Under the pieces are notes generated by a model. It ran no database searches, was not told the origin of the DNA, and saw only the letters and a program-made list of their open reading frames with translations. Below are positions 41,967 to 50,617 of a stretch of DNA of 64,000 nt, piece after piece. Within the stretch, counting starts at the first letter, position 1; each line of letters opens with the position of its first letter. This DNA is from Hymenobacter sp. DG25A (GTDB lineage Bacteria; Bacteroidota; Bacteroidia; Cytophagales; Hymenobacteraceae), in contig NZ_CP012623.1 in NCBI RefSeq assembly GCF_001280305.1, positions 1,054,001 to 1,118,000 of the forward strand, written 5' to 3'. The position numbers and the translations under genes were made by a program.

Positions 41967-42836
41967 ATGGTTAAGAACCGCTACCCATCACCTCCGGCGG
42001 CCATCCGCCGGTTACGCTTTCAGCTGAGGCTGCTGGCTGCCGTTTCCACGGAGCTGGCTTTCCGGGCGGCCTGGCGGATTTTTACTTCCCCGCGCCGCCT
42101 GCCAACCAAGACCTGGGAAGCTGCTGCTCTGGCCGAGGCCCGGCAGTTTTGGGTGGCTGCGGGAGAAGATAAAATAGCCGCCTATGAGTGGAATTCCGCG
42201 GGCGAGAAAACCGTGCTCATGGTACACGGCTGGGAGCATCGGGCCAGTTTCTGGGGCGTGTTTGTTCGGGCCTTGGTGGAGGCCGGCTACCGCGTAGTGG
42301 CGTTGGACGGCCCCGCGCACGGCGCCTCATCTGGCACCCAGACCACGCTGCCGGCCTTTGCCCGGGCGGTGCAGGCCGTAGCCGACGAGCTGGGTCCGAT
42401 ATATGCCGTGGTAGCCCATTCTTTTGGTGGAGCGGCCACGGTAGGAGTGCCCGTGCATTTCAACAAATCCACGGATCAGCACCTGGCGCGGCTGGTGTTG
42501 CTGAGCGTGCCCGCCAGCACCAACGCCGTGGCCCAGCGCTTTGCCGCCCTGCTGCGCCTGCCACCCGCCGTAATGGAGCGCATGAACCAGCACGTGCAAA
42601 AGCAGCACGGCCGCGATGCGGAAAGCTTCAGCCTGCTGAATAATGGCCACCAGTTCCCAGCCCACCACGCCTTGCTGCTGCACGACCACCAGGATGAAAG
42701 TATTCCGTTTGCCGAAGCCCAGGAGCTGGCCAACAGCTGGCCCCGCCTCGATTTCCGGCCTACCGATGGCCTGGGCCACAACCGCATTATGCGCGACTCC
42801 GCCGTGGTACAGCAGGTGCTGGAGTTCCTGCAGTAG
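41967..42836 (+). CDS. Alpha/beta hydrolase
   Basis: The 289-residue enzyme has the alpha/beta hydrolase pattern VLMVHGWEHRASF (oxyanion region near residue 79), LDGPAHGAS, the nucleophile elbow VAHSFGGAA near residue 150, a late acid in HDHQDESIPF and the catalytic His in GLGHNRIM near residue 271. The basic, hydrophobic N-terminal 40 residues could hold a membrane-associated helix. The substrate is unknown. Its end lies 3 nt from the convergent stop of the J-domain-like gene. Confidence 0.88.
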   Translation: MVKNRYPSPPAAIRRLRFQLRLLAAVSTELAFRAAWRIFTSPRRLPTKTWEAAALAEARQFWVAAGEDKIAAYEWNSAGEKTVLMVHGWEHRASFWGVFVRALVEAGYRVVALDGPAHGASSGTQTTLPAFARAVQAVADELGPIYAVVAHSFGGAATVGVPVHFNKSTDQHLARLVLLSVPASTNAVAQRFAALLRLPPAVMERMNQHVQKQHGRDAESFSLLNNGHQFPAHHALLLHDHQDESIPFAEAQELANSWPRLDFRPTDGLGHNRIMRDSAVVQQVLEFLQ

Positions 42837-42839
42837 CCG

Positions 42840-43850
42840 CTAAATGGTTTCGTGGCCTTCGGCGGCGATACTCCGCAGTACCTCCCGCAGGCCCTCGGGC
42901 TCCTGAATCAGCTGGCTGATGTGCTGCAGGTATTCGGCTTCGGCGCGCAAATGCCGCTTAAGCTGCCGCAGCTCCTGCTCCCTCTTTTTGCCGGTGCTGC
43001 CCAGAAAGCTTTGCGCCCCAAACAACAGCGCTTGCAGCTGTTGCTTTAGCTCCGTCTGCTGCTGCTGCAGGGCCTTGGTGTAGCGCAGCAATACATCATC
43101 CGCTTCCTGGTCGGCGGGGCCGGATTCGGAGAGCAGCTGCAATAGGGTATACAGGTCGTTGGCTTCGTAGGCCTCCGTGATGCGCTGCATGCGGGCCGTT
43201 TTGTGCTGCTGCAGGGCCGGGTCGCGCTCCAGGTCGGGGTGGTTGGCGCGGGCCAGCTGCCGGTACACAGTTTTGGTATTGGAAAGCAGCCGCTGCTGCT
43301 CGTCGCGGGCAGTCTGCTCGGCGGCTTCGCGGGCACGGTCGGCTTTGGTTTTGCGGCGGTTGCGGGCCTCGTGGGCAGCCTGCTCGTGCGGCCTGGGCTG
43401 GTCGTTTTCTTCCGGTGATGCGCTGGAATGGCCGGCTGCCGGAGCTGTATCCGCGGACCCCGCTTTGCGCGAGGCCGGGGCATATTTGCTCAGAATGTCC
43501 GACGCATCTTCCCCGAAACGATCCTGCAGGCTGCGCGCATTCCCAATAATGACTTCCTCCAGCTGCCGATGCTCGGCCCGGGAGAAATAGTCCAGCAGCA
43601 GGGCTTCTTCCAGCGGGGGAAATAAGGCGCGGCGCGCGGCCACCACCACTTCGGCCAAAGGCCCCACCTGTTTCCAGTATTGGCGGCGCGCATCGGCCTG
43701 TTCCTGGCGCACTTCCGTCAGGCGCTGGCGCAGGCCTTCCACCTGCTCCACGGCCGCCCGAAAGGCCTGTTGCGCCGCCGAGCCGGCTACAGCATTACCA
43801 GGAACGGGAAGGGAGCGGGGCGGCTGCAGGGAGGCGTTTTGTGAGGTCAT
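42840..43850 (-). CDS. J-domain-like coiled-coil protein
   Basis: The 336-residue protein is mostly helical and rich in Gln, Glu and Arg. A segment near residues 190-235 reads YRQLARANHPDLERDPALQQ, containing the HPD tripeptide of J domains in the right helical setting. Coiled coils lie on both sides (about 30-65 and 255-310). It may stimulate an Hsp70, although the J domain is short and internal. The start MTSQNASLQ at 43850 is chosen because the promoter -7 element ends 8 nt upstream. It is divergent from rtcB. Confidence 0.65.
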   Translation of the reverse strand: MTSQNASLQPPRSLPVPGNAVAGSAAQQAFRAAVEQVEGLRQRLTEVRQEQADARRQYWKQVGPLAEVVVAARRALFPPLEEALLLDYFSRAEHRQLEEVIIGNARSLQDRFGEDASDILSKYAPASRKAGSADTAPAAGHSSASPEENDQPRPHEQAAHEARNRRKTKADRAREAAEQTARDEQQRLLSNTKTVYRQLARANHPDLERDPALQQHKTARMQRITEAYEANDLYTLLQLLSESGPADQEADDVLLRYTKALQQQQTELKQQLQALLFGAQSFLGSTGKKREQELRQLKRHLRAEAEYLQHISQLIQEPEGLREVLRSIAAEGHETI

Positions 43851-43858
43851 AAGTACTG

Positions 43859-43866
43859 CAAAGGTA
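43859..43866 (-). promoter_or_regulatory. Bacteroidota -7 promoter element for the J-domain-like gene
   Basis: The minus strand reads TACCTTTG, an exact TAnnTTTG match. Only 8 nt separate it from the ATG at 43850, implying an extremely short 5' leader. Confidence 0.55.
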
Positions 43867-43965
43867 GGCAAGCCCCACACTTGCGCGCCGGCTTGCGTAT
43901 AGGAAACCACACGGGCAGGCAGCTGCCCGTGTTTTCTCCCTTTTGTTTATACTCATATCTCCATT

Positions 43966-45405
43966 ATGGCTTCTCAGAAACTCCGCGGTAACGACCTGCG
44001 CCAGCTGGGCTACCCTGAGGGACGTGCTATTGGTATGGCCCTCGATATTCTGGATCAGAAACAATTCAAGAAGCTGGACAAAGGCAGCGCCCTTTCCCTG
44101 CTCAAGCAAATAAAAGACGACCCTTTTGCTTACGTGCGCGACGAAACCTGGCGCCCCCTGGCCGAAGAATTAGTGCCCCAGCCCAGCCGCGACGTGGCCC
44201 TCAATGCTAAAATCAAAGACTACCGCCGCTACGGCGAAGATTTTATTGAAGATGGCGCCCGCAAGCAGATGGATACCGCTATGCAGCTGCCCATCACGAT
44301 AGACGGCGCCCTCATGCCCGATGCCCACCAGGGCTATGGGTTGCCCATTGGCGGCGTTTTGGCCACTGATAACGCCGTAATTCCCTACGGCGTGGGTATG
44401 GACATTGGTTGCCGTATGGCGCTGTCGGTGTATGATTTGCCGCCTGCCTTTCTGGAGGAGCGCCAGCATGCCCTGAAGAAAATACTGCTCGAAAATACCC
44501 GCTTCGGCAACCGGGAAGTCTTTAAAGACCGCAACACCGACGACCCGATTTTCGACCGGCCCGAATTCCGGCAGATTGGCGTGGCCCGGCATAAGCTGGA
44601 CTCGGCGGTGGCGCAAATCGGCAGCTCCGGCTCTGGCAACCATTTTGTGGAGTTTGGCCTGGTAGATATTACCGATGCCAGCAATGAAATGGGCTTGGCG
44701 GTGGGGCAGTATCTGGGGGTGTTGTCGCACTCCGGCTCGCGCGGGCTGGGGGCGGCCATTGCGCAGCACTACACCAAAATTGCCATGGATAAGTGCCAGC
44801 TGCCCCCGCAGGCCCGGCATCTGGCCTGGCTTTCCCTGGACTCGCAGGAAGGGCAGGAGTACTGGGCGGCCATGAACCTGGCCGGCGACTATGCCTCCGC
44901 CTGTCACCGCGACATTCACCGGCGCCTGAGCAAAGCGCTGGGAGAGAAGCCGCTGGCCAAGGTAGAAAACCACCACAACTTTGCCTGGAAGGAAACCCTG
45001 CCGGATGGCCAGGAAGCCATTGTGCACCGTAAAGGTGCCACGCCGGCCGGCAAAGGCGTGCTGGGCGTCATTCCGGGCTCCATGACGGCGCCGGGCTTTA
45101 TTGTGCGCGGCCGCGGCGAGCGGGACTCCTTGCAATCTGCCTCGCACGGGGCCGGGCGGCGGCTTTCCCGCACCCAGGCCAAGCTGCAGGTAACGGAAGG
45201 CGAGCTGCGCCGCCTGCTGCGCGACAAAGGCGTGGAGCTCATTGGTGGCGGTCTGGATGAAGCCCCCATGGCCTACAAAGACATTCACCAGGTAATGGCC
45301 CACCAGCGCGACCTGGTAGATGTGCTGGGCTCCTTTACGCCGCGCATTGTGCGCATGGATGCCGGCGGCAATGGCAAAGGAAAAAGCAAATACGGCGGCG
45401 AATAG
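43966..45405 (+). CDS. rtcB: RNA-splicing ligase RtcB
   Basis: The 479-residue GTP- and metal-dependent ligase joins 2',3'-cyclic phosphate or 3'-phosphate RNA ends to 5'-OH ends. Key motifs are intact: MPDAHQGYGLPIGGV near 117, the metal-site Cys in DIGCRMAL near 148, GSGNHFVEFG near 225, HSGSRGLG near 254, HHNFAWKE, HRKGATPAGKG and the guanylylated His in SHGAGRRLSR near 394. It is longer than E. coli RtcB (408) by a helical N-terminal region. No rtcA or rtcR is next to it, so it is a stand-alone repair gene. Confidence 0.95.
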   Translation: MASQKLRGNDLRQLGYPEGRAIGMALDILDQKQFKKLDKGSALSLLKQIKDDPFAYVRDETWRPLAEELVPQPSRDVALNAKIKDYRRYGEDFIEDGARKQMDTAMQLPITIDGALMPDAHQGYGLPIGGVLATDNAVIPYGVGMDIGCRMALSVYDLPPAFLEERQHALKKILLENTRFGNREVFKDRNTDDPIFDRPEFRQIGVARHKLDSAVAQIGSSGSGNHFVEFGLVDITDASNEMGLAVGQYLGVLSHSGSRGLGAAIAQHYTKIAMDKCQLPPQARHLAWLSLDSQEGQEYWAAMNLAGDYASACHRDIHRRLSKALGEKPLAKVENHHNFAWKETLPDGQEAIVHRKGATPAGKGVLGVIPGSMTAPGFIVRGRGERDSLQSASHGAGRRLSRTQAKLQVTEGELRRLLRDKGVELIGGGLDEAPMAYKDIHQVMAHQRDLVDVLGSFTPRIVRMDAGGNGKGKSKYGGE

Positions 45406-45435
45406 CTACCTGATTATTGCTTCACTTTCTGACAT

Positions 45436-45477
45436 AAAAAAGAGGGGTCCTGGTACGTACCAGAACCCCTCTTTTTT
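45436..45477. terminator. Very strong bidirectional terminator
   Basis: AAAAAAGAGGGGT at 45436 pairs with ACCCCTCTTTTTT ending at 45477. A perfect inner palindrome CTGGTACGTACCAG completes the stem, with a single C/A mismatch. It separates rtcB and the convergent MOSC gene. Confidence 0.95.
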
Positions 45478-45507
45478 ATGTAAGCTAATTCCTGATTCAC
45501 GGGAAGC

Positions 45508-46047
45508 TTATTTTTCCTGTGTGTCTGTAGTGGTTTCCTGCACCCGCACCGCATCACCGAGGCGGATGGTGCCGCCCTGCAGGATGCGGGCCGTGAGGCC
45601 ACCGTGCCCGCGCATGGCGTTGTAGCCACCCGGGCCCAACTCTTCTTCCATGCGGGAGCAGGGGTGGCACTCGCCGGTTATCTCCAGCAATACTTCCTCA
45701 CCAATGAGCACGCGCCAGTTTTTGAGCGCCAGCAGGTTAATACCGCTGATAGCCAGGTTACGGCGCAGCTGCCCGGGAGCAATAGGCTCCTCACGCCCCA
45801 GAAAACCGGCTACGGCCGCCAGATGCTCGTGCTGAATAAGGGTAATCTGCCGCTTGCCGCCGGGTTTAGGGCGGGCATGGTCGCCGAGGAGGTGGCGGTC
45901 GGTTTCCGCTAGGGCTTCCGTTACCGCCTGCAGGGGCTGCCGCCGGGCCGGGCGGAGACCAATCCATTCTACCTTGCCTACCTGAGGCAAAGTCCTCAAT
46001 AGATTCGCAATGGTGGATTTATCGTCGCCGAAGAAAGGAAAGGGCAT
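45508..46047 (-). CDS. MOSC domain protein
   Basis: The 179-residue protein matches a stand-alone MOSC domain. It has the conserved Cys in GECHPCSRMEEELGPGGYNAM near residue 130, RGHGGLTARIL, and the closing GGTIRLGDAV strand. MOSC domains act in molybdenum-cofactor sulfur transfer and in reductases of N-hydroxylated compounds. No molybdenum cofactor genes lie next to it. It follows the four-TM membrane protein gene by 29 nt downstream on the opposite side of a small gap, but operon linkage is unclear. Confidence 0.9.
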   Translation of the reverse strand: MPFPFFGDDKSTIANLLRTLPQVGKVEWIGLRPARRQPLQAVTEALAETDRHLLGDHARPKPGGKRQITLIQHEHLAAVAGFLGREEPIAPGQLRRNLAISGINLLALKNWRVLIGEEVLLEITGECHPCSRMEEELGPGGYNAMRGHGGLTARILQGGTIRLGDAVRVQETTTDTQEK

Positions 46048-46076
46048 CAGAAACCAAATAGAAATGAATAAGGAAG

Positions 46077-46568
46077 CTACTTATGGTCCTCTTGCTCTTC
46101 TGAGGGGCGGGCGGGTCCGGCCACTTCGGTTTTGGCACCGGCCGGGCGAACTTCAGCATGGGTTATTTGCCCGCCCAGGGTGCCGGCGCGGGCCAGCAGG
46201 CCAAAGCTGGCGGCAGTGGCGGCCAGGGTAAGCCCGCTGAGCAAGTGCCCCCGGGTGGGCATCAGCAGCGCCAGCAAGGCCAGTACGCCCGTGGCTTCTA
46301 GGGCCCAGAATCCCACCTCGGCCGCTTCTTCGTGCTCATGAATAAGGGTGTGGGTCACGCCTGGCATATCTTCTACTACTTCCTCAGCACCCTCGCCGGT
46401 GAGCTGGGTAGGGATGCACAGCAACGCCGAAATCAGCACCGTAATGAGGCCAATGCGGACCGCGGGAGTATGGTGGCGGAGCATCCCGATGGCCAGCAGC
46501 AGCAGTCCAAACAAGGTGCCTAAAATAGGAGTGTGGTTCAGGAGCAGGTGCCAGTGTGCTTCGTTCAT
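46077..46568 (-). CDS. Four-helix membrane protein with conserved histidines
   Basis: The 163-residue protein has four membrane helices (about 12-28, 36-52, 84-102, 107-128). Histidine-bearing motifs occur in LLNHTPILG at the start of helix 1, THTLIHEHEEAAE before helix 3 and GGQITHAEVR after helix 4. The pattern resembles DUF2231-type and other small haem- or quinone-linked membrane proteins, but I cannot assign a family firmly. It lies between the MOSC gene and the VIT family gene on the same strand. Confidence 0.6.
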   Translation of the reverse strand: MNEAHWHLLLNHTPILGTLFGLLLLAIGMLRHHTPAVRIGLITVLISALLCIPTQLTGEGAEEVVEDMPGVTHTLIHEHEEAAEVGFWALEATGVLALLALLMPTRGHLLSGLTLAATAASFGLLARAGTLGGQITHAEVRPAGAKTEVAGPARPSEEQEDHK

Positions 46569-46635
46569 GTGCGCCAGGGATTGAGGGAGAAGGGAGAAAA
46601 TGAGGAGAAAGACAAAGAAACGTTATGATTCGGGC

Positions 46636-47343
46636 TTAAAAATGCCCTTCAAACTGCTTGGCTACCAGGAAGGCAGCGGCAGCAGCCAGGGCGCCGGTGC
46701 CGGCCATTTTCAAAGCGCCCATCACCGGGGGCTGTCCCGTAATGCGGCTCTTGATGTAGCCAAACACCAACAGGCATACAATAGTAATCACCGCCGACCA
46801 AACCAGCCCTTCGGCGGGTGTAGCGGTTAAGAAATAGGCGCTCAGGGGAATCAGGCCGCCTACGGCATAGGCCATGCTGATGGTAACGGCGCTTTTCCAG
46901 GCTTGCTTAGGGTCGGGCTTTTCCAGACCCAGCTCATACTTCATCATGAAGCGCACCCACTGGTCGGGGTCGGAGGTGAGCTCCCGCACGGCTTGCTCGC
47001 GCGTGGCTTCAGAAAGGCCCATTTCCGTCAGCAGCTCGTCTACCTCGGCGCGCTCTACGTGGGGCACTTCCTGCACCTCGCGGTGCTCCCGGTCCAGCTC
47101 CGCCTGATAATGCTCCACTTCCGTGCGGCCGGCCAGGTAGCCGCCCAGGCCCATGGCAATAGAGCCGGCCACAATTTCGGCCAGCCCGGCCGTAATAACC
47201 AGCGCCGAAGACTGCACCGCGCCGCTCAGGCCGGCGGCCAGGGCAAACGGCACCGTCAGGCCATCGGAGAGCCCAATAACAATGTCCTGCAGCATAGCCG
47301 AGCTGCTAAGGTGGGTTTCCGGGTGAGGATGAATATGGTTCAT
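46636..47343 (-). CDS. VIT1/CCC1-family iron/manganese transporter
   Basis: The 235-residue protein has the VIT family layout. Helix 1 is DIVIGLSDGLTVPFALAAGL; helix 2 contains AEIVAGSIAMGLGGYLAGRTE, carrying the metal-path Met and Glu residues. A cytoplasmic metal-binding helical hairpin rich in Glu follows (about 85-145), then three more helices. It probably moves Fe2+ or Mn2+ out of the cytoplasm. The start MNHIHPHPE at 47343 gives a His-rich N-terminus. It is divergent from the Dps-like gene with 105 nt between them. Confidence 0.92.
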   Translation of the reverse strand: MNHIHPHPETHLSSSAMLQDIVIGLSDGLTVPFALAAGLSGAVQSSALVITAGLAEIVAGSIAMGLGGYLAGRTEVEHYQAELDREHREVQEVPHVERAEVDELLTEMGLSEATREQAVRELTSDPDQWVRFMMKYELGLEKPDPKQAWKSAVTISMAYAVGGLIPLSAYFLTATPAEGLVWSAVITIVCLLVFGYIKSRITGQPPVMGALKMAGTGALAAAAAFLVAKQFEGHF

Positions 47344-47448
47344 AACTGATAAAGTAGGGTTTTGCGTCAACCCAACCAACCTCCCTACGTAAGAAAAGCC
47401 CGGTAGCGGTAATATACAGCCGCTTGCCCCATCATTCCCGAACCCATC

Positions 47449-48096
47449 ATGGCAACCAAAACAACCGCTACTAAGAAACCCGCTGCCCCGCGTAAAGCGG
47501 CGGCTGCATCTGCCAACGGCCGCGCTGCCGTAAGCGTACAGCCCATTTTAAATCAGCAGGTAAATGCTCCGGCCGCCCTGCAGAAATACGGCACCGTGTC
47601 GCAGCGCCTGCCCATTGGCCTGGCCGAGAATGTGCGCCAGCAAAGCGTAACCATGCTTAACCAGCTGCTGGCTGACACCATGACCCTGCGCGACCTGTAC
47701 AAAAAACACCATTGGCAGGTAGTAGGCCCCACTTTTTACCAGCTGCACCTACTCTACGACAAGCATTATGAGGAGCAAAGCGTGCTGGTAGACAGCATTG
47801 CTGAGCGCATCCAGATTCTGGGCGGCGTGGCTATTGCCATGGCTCCTGACGTGGCCGAGCTGACCAGCATTCCGCGCGCCCCCAAAGACCGGGAAGAAGC
47901 GCCTATTCAGGTTTCCCGCCTGCTAGAAGCTCACCAGATCATCCTTAAGCATTGCCACGACTATGCTAAAAAGGCCGATGACGCTGGTGACGACGGCACC
48001 AATGACCTGGTGGTAAGCAGCGTGATGCGCACCAACGAAATGCAGGTATGGTTTATCTCCGAGCATGTGGTGGATACCCCACTGGCTCATTCTTAA
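47449..48096 (+). CDS. Dps-family ferritin-like protein with Lys/Ala-rich N-terminal tail
   Basis: The 215-residue protein has a Dps core (about 60-210). The inter-subunit ferroxidase site is in KKHHWQVVGPTFYQLHLLYD and HYEEQ (His, Asp and Glu ligands). The first about 30 residues (TKTTATKKPAAPRKAAAAS) form a histone-like Lys/Ala tail that could bind DNA. It should oxidise Fe2+ with peroxide, store iron and protect DNA. Next to a VIT transporter and an iron permease it fits an iron-handling block. A strong terminator follows. Confidence 0.93.
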   Translation: MATKTTATKKPAAPRKAAAASANGRAAVSVQPILNQQVNAPAALQKYGTVSQRLPIGLAENVRQQSVTMLNQLLADTMTLRDLYKKHHWQVVGPTFYQLHLLYDKHYEEQSVLVDSIAERIQILGGVAIAMAPDVAELTSIPRAPKDREEAPIQVSRLLEAHQIILKHCHDYAKKADDAGDDGTNDLVVSSVMRTNEMQVWFISEHVVDTPLAHS

Positions 48097-48120
48097 TAAT
48101 TTGCAAGAATAGTTTGTAAG

Positions 48121-48150
48121 AAAAGCCCGGCACTACAATGCCGGGCTTTT
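48121..48150. terminator. Bidirectional rho-independent terminator
   Basis: AAAAGCCCGGCA pairs with TGCCGGGCTTTT across the 6-nt loop CTACAA. It lies between the convergent dps and iron permease genes. Confidence 0.93.
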
Positions 48151-48157
48151 CTTATGG

Positions 48158-48625
48158 CTAAAACCGTTGGGCGTGCAGCTTATACGCGTGATTTTCCTCT
48201 GCCTCTTCCACTGAATGCGTGCGCCCCAGGTCACGGTCGGCTTTGGCTTTGTCTGCCAGCAGGCAGAAGTATTGGTGTAGCAGCTGAATTTCTTCTTCCG
48301 TAAAGTCCTGGGCATTAATCAGGCGGTTGCTGGCACCTTTCGTGGCCGCCAATAATTCATTCAGCTTGAGGTGCAGCACCAGGGAATCCTTGTTCTGCGC
48401 CCGCTGAATGAGAAACACCATCAGAAAGGTGACGATGGTGGTGCCGGTATTGATGATGAGCTGCCAGGTTTCGGAGTAATGAAACACCGGCCCCAGCAGC
48501 GCCCACACCAGCACAATGCCGGCTGCCAGGCAAAATGCGGCCGTGGTGCCCGTAAACTGGGTAATTTTCTCAGCCAGCCGGGCAAACGGGTTAGGAGAGC
48601 TGGAAGTGGTGGCGGGAATGTTCAT
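48158..48625 (-). CDS. Low-affinity iron permease family protein
   Basis: The 155-residue protein has two membrane helices (about 28-46 and 57-75). It carries the family mark FARLAEKITQFTG, then WALLGPVFHYSETWQL and INTGTTIVTFLMVFLIQ. A soluble helical tail follows (about 85-150). These match the bacterial Fet4-like low-affinity iron permease family. The protein may regulate or mediate Fe2+ entry. It is convergent with the Dps-like gene. Confidence 0.9.
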   Translation of the reverse strand: MNIPATTSSSPNPFARLAEKITQFTGTTAAFCLAAGIVLVWALLGPVFHYSETWQLIINTGTTIVTFLMVFLIQRAQNKDSLVLHLKLNELLAATKGASNRLINAQDFTEEEIQLLHQYFCLLADKAKADRDLGRTHSVEEAEENHAYKLHAQRF

Positions 48626-48776
48626 GGGAGTACTGGTTGACTGATTGTTGAAAGGATAGTCACCGTTTTGCTAGCGCTTCAAAATAACGCCGGGAGGGTA
48701 GTGGCTGAAAATGAGCTGTAAGCAGCACATAGGTAATTGAAAAACCGCCAGAAAGGCAAAAAAATGCAGAGTGGGC

Positions 48777-48807
48777 TTGCAACGCTATGCAGCAGTGCCT
48801 ACTTTTG
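48777..48807 (+). promoter_or_regulatory. Bacteroidota promoter of tRNA-Leu
   Basis: TTG at 48777-48779 and TACTTTTG at 48800-48807 are separated by 20 nt, an almost ideal -33/-7 pair. The tRNA begins 73 nt downstream. Confidence 0.8.
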
Positions 48808-48880
48808 CCCTCGCTTCGTCGCCTCAGCAAAGCCGGAAACGTTGGTTTCTGAAGTAGCTTGCCAAGAATAAACTACCGCT

Positions 48881-48962
48881 GCGCACGTGGTGAAACTGGT
48901 AGACACGCCATCTTGAGGGGGTGGTGCCTTCGGGTGTGGGAGTTCGAATCTCCCCGCGCGCA
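48881..48962 (+). tRNA. tRNA-Leu (anticodon GAG)
   Basis: The 82-nt class II tRNA has the leucine D arm (TGGTGAAACTGGTAGACAC), anticodon loop CTTGAGG, a short variable arm GGTGCCTTCGGGTGT, and T arm GGGAG-TTCGAAT-CTCCC. The acceptor stem GCGCACG/CGCGCGC contains one A/C mismatch at position 5-68. CCA is not encoded. Confidence 0.93.
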
Positions 48963-48984
48963 CACCGGCCGCCGATTGGCCACC

Positions 48985-49017
48985 AAAAAGCCCAACCTGT
49001 ATAAGGTTGGGCTTTTT
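48985..49017 (+). terminator. Terminator after tRNA-Leu
   Basis: AAAAAGCCCAACCT pairs with AGGTTGGGCTTTTT around the loop GTATA. It also serves the convergent NFACT gene. Confidence 0.93.
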
Positions 49018-49043
49018 GTTTATCTATACTTGGAAAGGAGCCC

Positions 49044-50597
49044 TTAGCTTTCCGGGCTTCCGAACCGCTCAAACGGGTTAGCCGGCACTACCAGCACCAC
49101 CCGCTCCCGCTCTACCACTACCGAGCCGGCCACGGAGCCTTTGGGCTTGCGCACAAACTTTTTAGGCGTGACCGTGACGGGGCAAAGCGAGTCGTTTTTG
49201 CGGCGGGAGTACCAGGCGGCCAACTGCGCGGCCCGCTCTACCACAGTTTCCGGCACGGTTTGCCCAGCCTTCTGCCGAATAACTACGTGGGAGCCGGTTA
49301 CGTCCTTAGCGTGCAGCCACAGGTCGTCTTTGTGGGCGTAGCGTTGCGTGAGCAAATCGTTGTTCTGGGCGCTGCGGCCTACCAGAATAGTGTAGCCGGA
49401 GTCTTCGAATACTTTAAAGGGTAGCTCGGTAGCCGCTTTGGCTTTGGTTTCCGGCTCCAGTCCGTGCTGCTTGCGCCAACTGCGGAAAGCGCGCAGGTCG
49501 GCAATAGACTCCAGCTCTTCCAGCCTTTCCAGGCACCAAAGGGCTTCAGTTTCGCGGCGCTCGGCGCGTTCCTTTAGCTGTTGGGTTTCCAGCTGCTGGT
49601 TTTTGGCCTTGCGGTATAGGTTTTGGGCTGTGCGCTGGGGTGTTTCAGTCGGTTTGAGCTTGAGGGTGCGAGGCTCGTTGGTGAGATAATCGATGACCTC
49701 TACCTGCGCCGCGCCGGGCGTAATCTGGTGCAGGTGGGCCATAATCAGGTCGGCGGTGTGGCGGAAGCCGGCTTCGTGCTCCAGCGCGTGCAGGCGGCGG
49801 CGGGCGTGGGCCGCGCCGGTGGTGGCTTCGTCGGCGCGGCGCTCCAGCTGCTGGCGCAATTGGCGCAGCTCGGTTTCATAGGTGCGCCGGCTGAGGATAA
49901 GCGGCACAAAGCGCCGCAGGGCTTCAATGGGGTCGGGGGCCCAGGTCTGCTCTACTTCGCCTACGGGAAGCAAACTCAGGCGGGTGCGGCCTTCCAGCGC
50001 AATCAGATAGAAGTGCGGCGGGTTTTCCAGCAGGCTTACCACCTGTTGCACCAGCTGCTCCCGCGTAGCGGCATCAGAGGTTTCGTAGCCCTGGGTGCGC
50101 AGCCAGTGGCGCGGCACATCGCCTAAAGCCGGCAGGCGCTTCAGCGGGTCTTCTGTGGTGGGCAGCAGGGCCGGGGCCAGCTCGGCATCCGCCGTAAACC
50201 GCTGATGAAACAGCTCCGGCGCGGCCCCGGGCACCGCCCGGGAGACAGCATTGGGACGCGGCCCGTACAGTTTCAGCAGCAAACTGGCCCCATCAGTGAA
50301 CTGAATAGTAAGCACCCGGTCCTGCGGAAACACATCCACCAAGGCTACCTCGCGCCCCAGCAAAGCAGGCAGCAGATCCACAGAGTTTTGCCGCGCCCGA
50401 TGAAACGTTTCCGGCAAGGCCAGCAGCGGAAAAGCGGCCGAAAGCTGCACTTTCAGCCAGAACTCAGCGGCGCCATTCGTCAGGCCAATCACCAGCTCAT
50501 CCTTCTCCTGCGAAAAGCACGTGACCACCCGGAAGCCGGCCAGTTTTTGCGTGAGAGCCGGGGCCAGCAGGCGGAAGAAATAGTAGTTGTTGTGCAC
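49044..50597 (-). CDS. NFACT family protein (RqcH/Rqc2-like)
   Basis: The 517-residue protein has an N-terminal NFACT-N-like domain (about 1-180), helix-hairpin and coiled-coil middle (about 230-390), and an NFACT-R domain (about 395-500) with DDLWLHAKDVTGSHVVIR (quoted in part: LHAKDVTGSHVVIR). RqcH binds stalled 50S-tRNA complexes and adds alanine tails to the nascent chain. The start MHNNYYFFRLLAP is typical of the family in Bacteroidota. It lies next to a copy of the palindromic repeat. Confidence 0.88.
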   Translation of the reverse strand: MHNNYYFFRLLAPALTQKLAGFRVVTCFSQEKDELVIGLTNGAAEFWLKVQLSAAFPLLALPETFHRARQNSVDLLPALLGREVALVDVFPQDRVLTIQFTDGASLLLKLYGPRPNAVSRAVPGAAPELFHQRFTADAELAPALLPTTEDPLKRLPALGDVPRHWLRTQGYETSDAATREQLVQQVVSLLENPPHFYLIALEGRTRLSLLPVGEVEQTWAPDPIEALRRFVPLILSRRTYETELRQLRQQLERRADEATTGAAHARRRLHALEHEAGFRHTADLIMAHLHQITPGAAQVEVIDYLTNEPRTLKLKPTETPQRTAQNLYRKAKNQQLETQQLKERAERRETEALWCLERLEELESIADLRAFRSWRKQHGLEPETKAKAATELPFKVFEDSGYTILVGRSAQNNDLLTQRYAHKDDLWLHAKDVTGSHVVIRQKAGQTVPETVVERAAQLAAWYSRRKNDSLCPVTVTPKKFVRKPKGSVAGSVVVERERVVLVVPANPFERFGSPES

Positions 50598-50617
50598 GAT
50601 TCGGACCCTAAAAAGTA

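Noticed and set aside
44170..45303. 377-codon minus-strand open frame opposite rtcB
   Set aside because: RtcB motifs are continuous on the other strand; the antisense product is His/Gly/Arg-rich without recognisable domains.
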